A stretch of 64,000 bases of DNA, taken from NCBI GenBank assembly GCA_037389465.1, contig JAZARR010000101.1, positions 48,552 through 112,551 of the forward strand, written 5' to 3'. The translations under genes were made by a program, and so were the position numbers. The DNA comes from Baylisascaris procyonis. Taxonomy: Eukaryota; Nematoda; Chromadorea; Rhabditida; Ascarididae. This document shows positions 23,260-35,701 of this stretch, piece by piece; the first letter of the stretch is position 1, and the number at the start of each line of letters is the position of its first letter. The notes beneath the pieces were generated by a model. The model saw only the letters and a program-made list of their open reading frames with translations, was not told the DNA's origin and ran no database searches.

Positions 23260-24165
23260 TTACATATATACGTGCAACGTGGCCTGCCACCTCTATTTTC
23301 GCTGCAGAAATTCTGGTAACACGTCACTTATCCAGTTCTGTGTCGCAGCTCTTCGTTGATTAACCGGTCTATCCTAGTGACGCCACACACCATGTTTCCA
23401 TTGCTCTCTCCCTGGGATTTTCTCTTCATCACGCTTCGTTGTGACGATGTTTCGCAGACATATAAGATTGCTGGAAACATATAAGATTGCTGCAAAGTGC
23501 TTCTGAAGATGTGAACTTTGATATTCACCGGAAACCTTTGACCCGTTAGCACAATGCGATTGTTGCTGAGCTATCTTGTCCGCTGTTCGCCTTTTTATGA
23601 ACTCGCTGCCCAGATGTCATTCGCATATAGACGACGTCCGAAGTAAATTTAATTGTCACTTCCTCTACTTCGGCCTCATCTAGTCATATTATGCCTTCTG
23701 CTCAAGAGCTATTTTTCATCCACTTTGTCTTGGCGAGATTCATTTCCAGGTCGATTACTTTGGGGAGGTTTTGTAAGTTGCTGTAAATCGTACTGGAAGT
23801 TTTGAGGAGGGTTTGTGGCGATAAGGACACGTCATCAACGAAGAGAAGGCGGGTTAGCAATTCGGCATCCATCATAATCCCGTCATGATGGTTAATCTTT
23901 CTCAATGCTCCTTCCAAAGTCACTGCAAAGGCCATCGGAGAGGTTATGTCACCCTTTCGGACTCTGCTGATTTTCCCGTGATATACATCATCGATGAACC
24001 GAGCGTCGGTTCTACATCATTTATTAACGAGTTTGATGATGTCATTGTATACCGAGTGTATCATCCTCACGCAAAGGGTTTATGACTGCTGTTCATTCTA
24101 GCGAGCTAAATGCTTTACGGTAGTCAATAAAGACGACACGTAATGGGACTCGGTAAGGCTACGCG
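23260..24165 (-). pseudogene. RTE-like non-LTR reverse transcriptase relic
   Basis: Read on the minus strand from 24165 down, several frames together give a non-LTR reverse transcriptase. VVFIDYRKAF is motif A. After stops, IHSVYNDIIKLV, FIDDVYHGKI and VRKGDITSPMAF give motif B. RLLFVDDVSLS is motif C (FVDD), and DLEMNLAKTKWMKN is the following helix. After a frame change, the C-terminal domain shows [18 protein letters not shown] (about 23330-23390) and finally EVAGHVAR near 23280. At least three frame changes and several stops break it, so it is dead. The 19-bp tandem duplication at 23458-23495 lies inside. No endonuclease is seen upstream, so it is either 5'-truncated or decayed. Confidence 0.85.
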
Positions 24166-24186
24166 CAATGGAATTGTAGCAACAGG

Positions 24187-24208
24187 CTATATATATATAT
24201 ATATATAC
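24187..24208. repeat. (TA)n microsatellite
   Basis: About ten TA units, 20 bp upstream (in element sense) of the RTE-like relic. Confidence 0.95.
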
Positions 24209-27200
24209 TACTGGCCCCATTGTTCTTTTGTTCGCTGAATTTCAACTCTTTGTTTACAAATTGTTATCGACATTTCCTTGTTAATGAAAACTAATGAGCC
24301 GCCTAGTGCCGATGTGCGTGACAGGAGGAATGCTGTGATCTTCGTCAGTCGACGGCACACCGAAAGCTAGCATAAAGGACGCTCCGCGACTTAGACGTCC
24401 GAAGGATTGTTTATTTGGCGCTCGTAGTGCAGGCCTTACATGAGTGCCGAAAAGTCCAGCGTTTGATATTTTTCGTGTTCAGCGCGCAGATTGTGACGCC
24501 CTTTGATAATTGTAACCATCAACCCTTAGTTGGCTGTTAGTAAAATTTCCCTTCAGGAATGCAGAACCCGAAGGCATCAGTGAACAAGTGAACTATAAAA
24601 TTAGGGTTCTCGTTCCTGGACTGCGCATTCATGATGCATTGAAAAATGCTGCCTAAATCAATAAATAAGACTAAGCGAGCAAAGTTTCAAAATTTGCATC
24701 CATCGTCAGTGAAAACAGTAACTAAATGCTTCCATAAGAAATCGTGTGCATAGTCGTTTTGATAAAGTTCGAATTGTGACGTCTGGGATATGTTTTTTGG
24801 AGGGCTCGGTTAGCGAATTGATGTGCCTTACTCAGTGCGCATATCTTTCTACAAATTTGAACGTTTCAATGAATTTATCATGAACCACGTAGTCACGTAT
24901 AATATACGAAAGGACGATCGCGATTTTCTTCGTTACGATAGGAAAGATTATGAAATGCAAATATCAGCTGCTCTTAGTTGTTCTTTACGACGCATTTATA
25001 GAAAATGTCAAATAGATTGCGCATTTTCAACAAAACAGCTTCTTGGTTGATCAAGTAGTGGATCGTCGAAATATCTGAAGCATGCTTCAGAGACAGTTTC
25101 ACATTCTTCTATAAAATTGCATTATCAAAGCAGTGATGCTACGGAAGTCGATGAATGGGAATCGCTTGAACTCTGTTTTATTTTTTTTTTTTGTGAACTT
25201 TTATGTGTAGTTTAGGAAGATCAAATATTTAGTGGCCATGAGAAATTTTATGCGGTCGTGATAACAAACTTTGCAAGCATAGACCGAACAGCGCTAAAAG
25301 TAATGTTAGCGAATAAAGAAATTCTGATTTGAGGAGTAAAATCTGAACATTCGTCACTCACCCATCGGATCGTTGTGAAATACCTAAAAATAACTACTTG
25401 GCTAAAGCCGGCCATTTTGCGACGACAAGTACGTTCTGATGGCTTGGATCGTATACCGAAATCGCTTTATCTTTTTTTTTTCTTTTTTTATATAGATGCA
25501 AACGTTCCAACTAACGATATGGCTATGTAGATTCTTTTTCACCTCACTCCAACTTTTAAAGCATGTTTTTTTAGTAGCCATAATTAACACTCTCTAGAAA
25601 TCGTGGTGTGCTGTTTAAGATGTATTTTTAACTATGCGTTTTATTCATTTGCATGTAAAAAAAGTAGAAGGCAAAAAGAAAGTGGCTAAGTAGTTTGCTT
25701 TGGTCATACAATATTCGAATACCCTAAACGATGACGCTTGAAATTTCGAAGGACGATAGTAGGAAGGGAAGAGAGATATGGAATTTCACCCATTTCCTTG
25801 ATGACCAACATGACAAACCTATAAGAAAATTGAATTGCATTTGCGATATTTCATTCGACGAAATTTGCGTCATTCTTAAATGATGAGTTGCTGCATTTCC
25901 CATCGCCTTATACCCATGGGATGCTCTTTCTTTGATTTTTCAGCGTTTTACATAAAATACCTCGGAAGATTCGCCGTTCAACGATGCCTTCAGCGCCATG
26001 AATTTCGCTAGTTTCGGGGTTCGGCATTTGGTACTAGGCATCCGATCCAGATTTCTGCTTTTCTGCCTACACTATTTGTATTCATAGCATGTAGCATAAA
26101 GTGGAAGAGCGATAAAAAAAATTCGTCACCTGAATGATAGAGGTCGCTAATTACGAAAAACATAGGGCATAAGTGAAATAAATGATCTTGAACCGCAAAC
26201 AACATGCGTCATTCCCAAACAAAGACCTCACTGCGAAAGATATCTTAGTTCCGGTTGTTGATATTTCTCCTTATTGTTGGAGGATTTCTTTAGAATTCAC
26301 TTTCTACGTAAATCATTCCACAGCATTTGTGATTAACTCTTCGTTACTCCGTTCTGTGTGGTGAGGCAACAAAGAATATTTTGCCGAGTGTTATCTAGTT
26401 GTTGTGCGTGTTTTTTGCGCTCGCCTGCCTCGTTTAAATTTAACACTCACTGAAGCTTGAGTTGGAAAACTTTTTAGTTGAACCATCGTTGAAGCAATTC
26501 TGGTTAATAGGCTTGTTACATTGAAAATAGTTATAGATAATTACAAAAAACTTCGAAGAGCGGCCGTATTCTCCACTTCAGTTATCATTTCACGTGATTT
26601 ATTATTTTCTAGTTATTAATGAAACCAGATATTTTAATGAAGGTATGTGCAAAAAGTGAATTTCCATCGAATATTCGTAGCGCACTCTTGTGTTTCCTTA
26701 ATTGCATTAGCATTTTTCAGTTCTATCTAATTTCCTCTCTGCTCTCATTTGGTGTTTCTCTATGTAACACATTTTCTTATCTATGTCAATTATTATGTAC
26801 CTCATGATGGATGTCAACCGTTCAGTATAAACGATTTACATCCCCTTTATTGATGTATAAATATTGCAGAGGATTTTAAATAGGCAGTATTGTGTATCAC
26901 TTACATATAAATATGAAATTTTCAAGTGCATTCAATGGGTTTAATGAAGATTTCTCATTCACTTCCTATATTTTCGATTTCTTTTCATTATTCATTAATT
27001 CGTTCAATAATCTTGAATAATTAGCAAATATATGATGAACTCATGCCATCCACATCCGTTTTTTATTCTCTCATAATGGTATTTTTTTCTCACTTCCTTT
27101 AAAGTTGAATTACTGCATAGAGTGCAGCAATCCATAGCGTTAAGCAAGTTCAGCAATAAGGATATCCATATTTCAAATCGAAGCAATGATTATCTTTTCC

Positions 27201-29404
27201 ATCAAATTGTATACCATGTTGGACATTAAAATGATTTGAAATATTACCGAACTAATGATTCAAATTCTGCCATTAGCTGATGCAAGTGAAATCTCGCAGA
27301 GAACAATTGCCTGACGAGTTTTGTGGCACTGTCGTGGATTCATTTATAGCTGTGTATAGCCTTGTTCACTACCCTCATTTTCAGAAACGGCTAATATGTG
27401 GACTCTTTTCAGTGCTCAGCTAAATTTTTTGATGCTCCTGAAGGAGATATCGATGTCTATAAATCCACTGGGATCGTAGGGTTATTTTAAACTTCAGAAT
27501 TCTCATGTATTCCCGGTTCAATGTTTACATGCCATCTGCTGTCACTACTAATGACGCATCCACAACATGACCTCTAATGAAGTTATCTCATTCCGATGAA
27601 AAGTTGAACTCTCACTTCACTTTCAATTATTTTATCGTCTAATATGTGATCAATGCTTCATATTTCCGCTCGGAAGAATCACTTACGAAATTTTTCATAG
27701 CTCTAAAATTCAGCTATCTTCTTTCTGCACTGCATTAAAGGGTTACAGCCGAAATCATACCGCGGCATTTAACGAAATGAACACTTATGATTCCGTTGAA
27801 TTGTCATTTTCTATTGCGTACAGTTATATTTGGCTCAGTTTTTGCAGACAAAACATTTGCAATTCTTTGTCAAAATCGAGCAACTAGCCTATTAATTGAA
27901 AATGTTTTCAGATTTCGTTGGAGAAATGGATCAGGCCGTTGAAAAGCATAATTTTAATTGTCTAAACACTGGAAAAGGGGATGCATTGTGTGTTTAGAAA
28001 TGAAAAACGACGTTTTCACCTGAAATTTTGAAGCAAAGAGGAATTTAAATTTCGTCACAATGCCGGTCTAGAAAAAGATTGTAACGCATTAGGGTTGGAT
28101 TTCGTAATGGAGACACACCGTTATGAGCAAAATGCGGTGATTTTCGTGTCTGTCGTTGCTTAAATTCAAAAGAAAATGCAACCATTAGAAGATATTGAAG
28201 CTTTTGCCTCGGAAGTTCTTGCCTAAACTTTCTTTTCTACACTCCATGAAAGTTTTTTCTCTCCGTCAATGCGCAATAGTTGCATTATTTTGTGTCAATA
28301 AATTATCGAACATATGCAAAGCTGTAATTCAATCTGCTTCCTTGGATTCGTGCATGTTGAGTTATTAATTTCTGAAAAAAAAATGGATAATGTGTCGAGG
28401 TACTTACTATCTACTATTAATTCATCTATTCCTCAACTGCAGCGCTGCTTTCCAACTACCGCCTTTCGTCACAGACACAAAAATCATTCAAATTACTATT
28501 AAAAAATCATGCTTTGCATGTTATTCTCTGTAAGAGGTGTGTTTCATCTAGGATTTGAAGTTTAATTTTTGAAATGAAACGCACTTGTGACGATCAAAAA
28601 TTTACAAATGTCTCCGTGTTTGCTGTATCTTAGTGCCTAAGACTGTATGAATAATGTCATATTCAGCAAAGTTCCCTTCGAAAGTTTAAGGGGTGCAATT
28701 ATTTGTGGTGAAATTTCTAAAAATAAGAGGATGAAATGGACTTCCTGGAAAATTCATGAGCCGTTTAAGCAATAAAGCCTATTGTTGTTAAGGATTACAG
28801 CAATATATTTTGTTATCATTAACATTCCTCAAAGATTTTAACGTTGTGGGAATTGTTTTATTTAAATTCATTAAGCGACTTCAATGATATCGCGATCTTT
28901 CTTCGAATAACGCTTAAAGCTTGGCTAGCGCGTTGCACATCAGCTAAATTAGCACTAAATTATGCGAAGCAATTAATTTTACCCATGACTCATAAAAGTT
29001 GAAAAAAAATATACTGGGCGCAAATGAAATGTGATTGATCGCCTTCATAAATTGAATAGACATGTATGCAAAGAATTTGCACAAATATTTGCGATCCGAT
29101 TCGAAAAAAAGTAAACGACGCTTTGCTCTTTTCAGTTCTCTTCCTATTTCTTCCTGATTATTTTCTCCACGGGCAATTTCTGCATTATTTTACAGTCTTT
29201 TTATAACTAATCTGTGGAAATATCCAATGTTTCAACACTATAATTTTCTCATCGCATAAATATATTCCGTTTCTGCAAAGATCCATATACTTTTGGCTGT
29301 TGTTGTCACCCTTTCAAATAATAAATGTGACAAAGTGAATCGTTTTAAACCACCATTTCCTTAGATAGAATAAGAGCATCATAATATCAATTATTGAGTC
29401 ACGC
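24209..29404. other. 5.2 kb without a recognisable gene
   Basis: AT-rich sequence with chance-length frames only. One at 24823-25050 (+) is rich in Arg, Asp and Lys (KDDRDFLRYDRKDYEMQ) and might be a decayed exon, but it has no recognisable domain or convincing splice sites. Confidence 0.5.
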
Positions 29405-29550
29405 TGCAACGAGACTGCGGCCGAGTGGTAGGAATGCAGTTGACTGGAGATGTTTGTATCTGGCGCCCTTGCGCCATGGACGCCAAGGTCACAAGACTGA
29501 GACTCTTACAGTGACACAGGGCTATTGGCGTCCTAACAGATGTCAATAGC
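29405..29550 (+). repeat. tRNA-like sequence, possible SINE or tRNA pseudogene
   Basis: The stretch starts with actgcGGCCGAGTGGTagg, which resembles the A box of class II (Leu/Ser) tRNAs. A variable, GC-rich part with GGCGCCCTTGCGCC follows. A good B box (GGTTCGANTCC) is not present; aaggtcacaagactgagac is the nearest. A weak hairpin (ctattggcgtc / gatgtcaatag) follows at 29522-29550. The higher G+C block fits a tRNA-derived repeat better than a functional tRNA. Confidence 0.3.
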
Positions 29551-29962
29551 GTGACTGCTGGTTTTGCAATGTAATGCTATTGAAATGACGTTATCGGAAA
29601 TGCACTCAACGTTAGACATTCCTTGAACGCTAAGCGAATAAGCCTACTGGCTCATTAGCTTGGGCAGCCATGAGAAAAAAAATCTATCTTGATATACGTA
29701 GCAGAAACCCAATTAAAGAAAAAAATATAGTGCAAAGTGATATAATTGATAATAAAGTGTTTTTTTAATAATTTAATTAAGAAACAGTGTCATTCAGTTT
29801 CGCCTTCCAAATTGGTAGGCTGTTACGCTTCCAGAAGTGTGCACAATTCAGTTTTTATCCTAATGAAGCCGGTTGCCAATATCAATTTCAAATTGCTTTG
29901 TCGTATAACGACTGTCAAAGAAGTAAATTGCCAGGGCTGGAAAGATATTTGTTGATCTCTAG
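29551..29962. other. No recognisable gene; possibly upstream intron of the next model
   Basis: AT-rich, with overlapping 60-70 codon frames at 29746-29972 in two plus frames. It ends in the acceptor-like tttgttgatctctag. Confidence 0.4.
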
Positions 29963-30388
29963 GAGAAAATAATGAAGAAATTGACGTGGATATCGAGCAA
30001 TGTAAGAACATAGGTTTCAATGAAGCAGGAAAACATAAAAGCAATTATTGGTGGGATCATCAGGAGTGTGAACGTGGGGGCACTGCCCAAAAAAATGAGT
30101 GGAAGAATGATCAACCACGGCAATTTTCCCGGCGCAAATGTCAGTGGTGAAAATGTACCTTGGCTGAGTTGTTCAGGAGAAGGTGTATTACAGTGCTGTT
30201 GCCAATGACGCGATTGTTGAGGCGGAAATGTCTCATGCTGCAGGTGCCCATGGTGTATAGGCAACATGGAGCGAAGGTATTTTGATGAAAGTGAGGCTAA
30301 CAAAAGCGCCCTGCGGCACCTATTTAGTGGCTCATATGCCCCACAGCCCAATGGCCTAAACGATACCGCAACGCTGCTAGTATACTGA
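29963..30388 (+). CDS. Candidate last two exons of an unrecognised hydrophilic protein
   Basis: Exon-like 29963-30146 follows the acceptor ttgatctctag and reads ENNEEIDVDIEQCKN, a GKHKSNYWWDHQ segment and a basic end, RRKCQ. It stops at the donor CAGTG|GTGAAA. A 97-bp intron (30147-30243) ends in atgctgcag. The next exon, 30244-30388, starts one base into a codon, which matches the two bases left over, and reads CPWCIGNMERRYFDES to a TGA. An AATAAA lies about 115 bp further (30504). The matching phase, nematode-sized intron and poly(A) signal support a gene end. Against it, the minus strand is open for 130 codons over the same bases (29959-30351), so either strand or neither may code. No family recognised; upstream exons not found. 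Confidence 0.35.
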
Positions 30389-30634
30389 TGCTTAATAATG
30401 ATGGTGCTATCAGCACAAATCGGCTCGCGAAAGTGCTCAATATAGTAACCTCATTCACCACATTTTGGAGCCCCAGAAAGATAAAATGAAAGCAAGAATA
30501 GAGAATAAAAGAAGTGGAAGGAAAAAGGGTCGAGCAGTTTGACGTAAGGTAAGAAAAATATCAGACGCTGCTTCGAATAACAAAGGAAGGGAGGCATAAT
30601 TAGATGCAAAAATATTCTTGATAAATCAGATTAG

Positions 30635-31036
30635 ACAGAAGGAGGAAAATCAGATAGAGCGATTTTTTCGCCGATACAAGGAAGCGTTCCCTTTAAAGTT
30701 TTTTTTTATTCAACTAAAGGAGTGCCCATGGGGAGAAATGTCAGTCCCGATACAGCTGATCTCACTTTGTCCGTTATGGAATGTAAGTATGCGAAAATTT
30801 CACGTTTTAATGCTATTTGTTGTAGGTACGTTGATGATCTTCTTATATTTGATATCGAACAATTTCATAACATTGCTAAATTAATTTATGGAGATTCACT
30901 ACAGATTGAGATTACATATGAGGGCAACATAGCTAATTTTATGGGCGTAAACCTCCTTACTACCTCTAGTGGTGTAATTTCAAGTGTCTATAATGAAACG
31001 GATCAATTTAGTTTCTTGGTTAATAAGTGCAGTTAG
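30635..31036 (+). pseudogene. Reverse transcriptase relic with YVDD box, Penelope-like
   Basis: The frame from about 30635 reads through VFFYSTKGVPMGRNVSP (motif B) and ADLTLSVMECKYA. CRYVDDLLIFDIEQFHN follows, motif C with both catalytic aspartates, then AKLIYGDSLQIEIT and NFMGVNL, the motif D/E region. The KG-PMG-N-SP...ADL..S..E signature and the FMGVNL box fit Penelope-like enzymes. The frame is cut by stops at 30632 and 31034, and motif A was not found. Downstream frames are broken, so this is a decayed copy. It may extend to the repeat at 32390-32520. Confidence 0.8.
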
Positions 31037-32389
31037 CTCGACAGTAACATTGCACTTTTTATACATAAAAACCTAATAATCTCTCAAGTTCTTAGATTTA
31101 GTAAACTTTCCTCATAAAGACTGATTTCCTTAACAAATGTAAAGGATTGCTTAAAAACTATAAGGACAAAGGTGTGAGTACTTTTCTAGTCGAAAAATAT
31201 TTCTGTAGAGCCTTAAATTAGCAAACTGTAGTTGGTATATAAGTTCGTCTATCCTAATAGACAGGGTATTAAAAGTTTGATTAACGAAATCCTTCACGGA
31301 GTTTAGTTTTTACACTTATTAAGCATTCGTTTTGCTTAAATCCTTTTTGTATGTATAACCCTATATGTCAGTTGCATAAATAGCTGTTTCTATAGGTTTA
31401 CTATTAAATAAATATTGCTCTACTTTTGCTACTATCCCATTAGTAAGATCGCTTTGATCGTATATACTAAGATTTATTGATTATCGCTCTTCCATACTGC
31501 ATTCCTTGACGCAACATTTGTATACATAACTGCATATCATAGGGTGAAATTATACTATAGCTTCTGTATTACATGCTCCATACATGGATATGTTTTCCTT
31601 GCAAAATAACTCCAGTTTCTATACTAGTATTAAAATTTCATTCTAGAATTTTTATTAGTATTTAGTCTTAAGAACGTTTTAGTTATCTGTAAATGTCATT
31701 CATATTTCTGTGATAGGTCTAGCGTTAAACACAGATCAAATGAATATTGCACTACATTTGCAACTATACGATCAAGCCCGTTAACATCTACAGTTGGGCT
31801 TGTCGATTATCACATTATCACATATGGTTGTGGTGCGTTCATGTCGACCATATGCTCCAACATACATTAGTATTTACACTTTTGTGCACTGTTTTCTAGG
31901 CTTATAGATAAGTTATAAATGTACCATACTCAACATAGTGTTTTTCTATTATACCCTTCCTAATCTTTGATTTCCCTTTATTTTTTCGAACTATGGCAAC
32001 GAGACTAGCGTTATCGTTCACAGCTTTTGTATTTGCTGCAATTTCTTATTTTACATTTTTCAGTTTTTCTCATAAGGGTTCCTTTTCTATTCCTTCCTAA
32101 TTTTCTACTATCAGTTCAGCTATCTATATAGATTCTTATACTAATAGGGTTATGTGTTTCGCTCTGACGATGGCCGGCGCATAACTCAGATGTACACCGC
32201 AACGGATAAGGGCCGAAACACGATCACCTTTTATTCCCATAGGTAATGTATTCGCGTCTTACTTCTTGCATTCTTCAAAAATATCTGGTCTCCTAATAGT
32301 CTTCTATTGCGTCTCTGCTCATACTCGCGTGATGTTTGCTTTTGCCTTGAAAAAAATTTTTTCTTTGTGTTCTTAATTTTTTTCCCGGA
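31037..32389 (+). other. Decayed downstream part of the reverse-transcriptase element
   Basis: No long frame survives. Two similar blocks 332 bp apart (around 31405-31435 and 31737-31767, both with AATATTGC followed by CTAC and TTTGC) hint at an internal duplication. At 32168-32222 a GC-richer stretch reads GACGATGGCCGGCG...GGGCCGAAACACG, a pattern like the 3' ends of Penelope-like elements, where a short GATGGC...GCCGAAAC stem closes the transcript. Confidence 0.4.
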
Positions 32390-32520
32390 GGACCATATTC
32401 ATCTGGTTCTATACTAACATTGTGCACATGAAGGACTTTGCATTGGTATTATTTCAGTGTAAAACTTCTAACGTTTTTGATGTATGGATCATATTTTCTT
32501 TATAAAACTTTCATAAATTT
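32390..32520 (+). repeat. Dispersed repeat, copy 2 (matches 10068-10193)
   Basis: Aligns with the copy at 10.07 kb over about 125 bp at roughly 80% identity by eye. It ends in the shared CTTTCATAAATT. It lies about 1.35 kb after the reverse transcriptase relic on the same strand and could be its 3' terminal part. Confidence 0.75.
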
Positions 32521-35500
32521 GAAAAGAAGTACGAATATGAATGAGCTTGACAAGGGGAAAAACTGAGAGAAGAAAGAGCTGCATTAAACAGTTTTTTTTT
32601 CACAAACATATAAAAACGGTGAAATATCTCTCAGTATAGTCGAATTTGTAGTCACCTAGATATTGTAGGTGTGAAAACAGCGCTAAGTTTTAGAAAGTCG
32701 ACTGATCTACAAGAAAGCGCACTCTTTTGAAGGAAATAATACATGTTCATGAGACAAGCCATCTACGAATAATGTTATGACTGGAATGTAGTAGGATATC
32801 ATCCTTAGAGGTGGATTAACTCAATCCATTTTTAATGTAGCCGGTGGTATGGATATTGATATTGAGTGATGTTTTTATGTTGGCAATAATGGAGATAAAA
32901 ACACATCATCCGATTATTTAGGACGGTAAGTCGAGGAGGGAATGGCAGATAATTTCCTATTCGAATAAATAACGTTCAACACGTCAGCAAAACCAAAAAA
33001 AAGCGAATCACATTTACCTAGCACATTGCGATAAATCAATCGGAAAAATGAGTAGAAAATAAAAGAAACCAATCGTAGATTTATTGATTATTATGATCAA
33101 CAGCGAGCAGCCAAACTTTTTGCATCTTCGTGAGAACACAACACCTTAAAATTGAAAAAAGAAGTGGAGAAAGAAGGTTGGCAGTATGGACTGTCTATTA
33201 GATTAATGAAGCATGCATTCGCATCTCATCTATGTTTGCATCTTCTGCACCCAGTTCCCATTCACACTAGCTAAGCTTCGTTGTGATCGTTTCGAATGAT
33301 GACGAAAAAAAGAGGATATAAGCGCTTTTGTGAAACACTCCCCCATGTTTCTTATATTAAACTAACTTCATTTCGAGTTGACTGATTTGTGTGAATCAAA
33401 CTTTAACTTAATTTAATTCAGCTTAATTTAATTAATGATTTAATTCAGCTTCTTCGGATACTTTATTTTGTTTTGTATCCATTGCGCGACATATACTTAT
33501 GTATTCCTCCTGCTCGGATAGACATCTTTATAAGTCGACAGCAATCGACGAAAACGTACCGACTACATGCCTGTAGACAGACTGATCGGACGGCTCAATT
33601 AAATCGTTGACAAAGGTTCATTTTGCAGATTTAAGTGACGCTTTGAAGGAAGTTTATGCGAACATCAAGTTTCGCCTTTAGGTATGGCTGCGTTTGTTTG
33701 CCAATTCACTAGTCTCAGGAAGGATGCGACTGAAGTTAGGGCTCAGAAATCAGTGAATATAATGCACCCCGTGAGATGACCATCTATGCTATCTTTTTAG
33801 CTTACGCTTCAGCTTTCATCGAATTATGGCCACATCTTCAAATTAAGGAATTTTTCTTGCATTTGTGAGGAACGATTGGATCAGCTCAAAAGCGAATTTA
33901 TTTATTGAAAAACTTCATTATTTTTTATCACCGAGGAAAGTGCGCAAGTCACATCCATTTGGCTGTGTCGTTCGATTGTTGCAAAGTGTGAGCTAGTTGG
34001 ATGCACCCACAGGCTGATCTTATGACACATTTAATTGCGTGTTAATCCTTTCAAATTTGAGCGATCAACTTCGAGATTGGCGCAGTGTGTTATTCAGTGG
34101 TGCACGTTAACTGAACCAATTGGCTATAAGTGCAACAACTTCATTAGTCCGACAAAAGGACAGACGTAACAAATATCCACTAACAAACATAGTGATAATA
34201 TAAAGCTTCTTTGTGAGGATCTGAAAAAACGCGTAGTAGCATATGCCACAAAGAGAATAGATTTTCTAGAGGATCGATCTTGCAGAAACATATGGGAATT
34301 CCCAATTAGGAGCAATAAGCTTTGTAATATCATGCAGGCGAAGCATTGCTTTAAACAAAGACCAAAATTTTAAGCGCCCTGTTGAATTGCATCGAGGTTG
34401 GAGAATGTTCATTTGAAATGCATCGATGAAAGCTTTGTTTGACACATATAAAACTGTGAACCTTTCAGTTGCATCAGCCTAAGTGCCATGACTTATATGT
34501 AACAAAACAGATGTGCTTTTTTCAATAAAGGCCAATATTTGGAGTTCCTTCCACCCTCCGCTCCCCTCCCCCCCAAGTAGAGGGTGCATAGTATGTGCTT
34601 TTCGACTGAAGGACCCCAATGTTAACTCTTCATCATTGCAACATGGACTCAAATTTCACGTAATTTTACAGTAGTCATTTGAAAGCAATGCATTCAATGC
34701 CCAAGAAGCAGTTTTTCGGCTTAGTGATATTCGTCATTGATGGCACTGAAAATTGTCGTTTCCAACATTCCTACTTCAAAACTATTCGATTTCTGCGGTT
34801 ACTATTACATATATTTTGTAGCGCATTGGGAAGCACTATTATGGTACAATGATCTCGATGAATGCAAACGCATGCATATCTATCAGTGCGATGTACGCAT
34901 CTCATTATCGAGGGCACTTGAAAGGATGATATTTGATGTGCAGTGAATCGATGCATCCGCGCATATTGCGTTGCGCTTAAGATGAAACCTCTGTCTAAGT
35001 CAAATCTCTTTATTTTTTGACGAATTCTACCTTCATGAAGCGTATTGTTTCCGTTGTTCAGTTCGTTGTGCTATACTAATGACATAATTCTGCGTTGAAT
35101 TTACTTGATCTCATTCAAAATTTGCATTTCACTAGAAAGCTTTTAAAAAATGTTCCGGATTTCCTCTCAATTGAGCAGATGAGAGGACCAGGAACGATGA
35201 AGGAGGTGTTGGATAGGAGACTACGCTTATGATTATGCCGGGTAGTTCAGTGAATACACTGTAACTACAAATGACTGTTTTGTCCTACGAATGGGCACCT
35301 CAGGTACTGTGAAACTCATAATTTCATTTTGCCACATCTCATGAGCTAGCTTCGCGGACTTCGCCCAGAAATCCAGTTCCTACCTCACTTCCAAGCTGAA
35401 TTCTGAAATGAGCTCCCTGCTTCAAAAAGTCAACCCAAACTGAGATTGTGGATCATCGCAGAACTGACCTCTCGAATACTTTCTTCCGGTATCCAAAGCA

Positions 35501-35701
35501 GGGACTATACTGATGTTGATTCAGGAGCTGTCGGCTCTTAGACTAGAAAGTATTCAACGAAACCCTCACCTCTCCGGCCTTCGTTTCGCAATTCTTCGTG
35601 GTCGGTAATTTCTTTACTTTACGGGCGAACGAGATCCCCAATATTCACTTCGCCATCACAAATGAATGTGATTGCAAAGACAACTAGTGTTAATGCTGCA
35701 G
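32521..35701. other. No recognisable gene
   Basis: AT-rich. There is a 26-bp-scale tandem duplication around 33412-33450 (TTTAATTCAGCTT twice) and a C-rich run at 34557-34574. From 35150 to 35700 G+C rises and short open frames with acceptor- or donor-like ends occur (for example one starting ELSALRLESIQRN near 35525). Phases did not connect to the next candidate exon. Confidence 0.45.

Noticed and set aside
23033..23359. 108-codon plus-strand open frame over the (TA)n tract
   Set aside because: Mostly Tyr-Ile translation of the microsatellite; the right end is antisense to the RTE-like relic.
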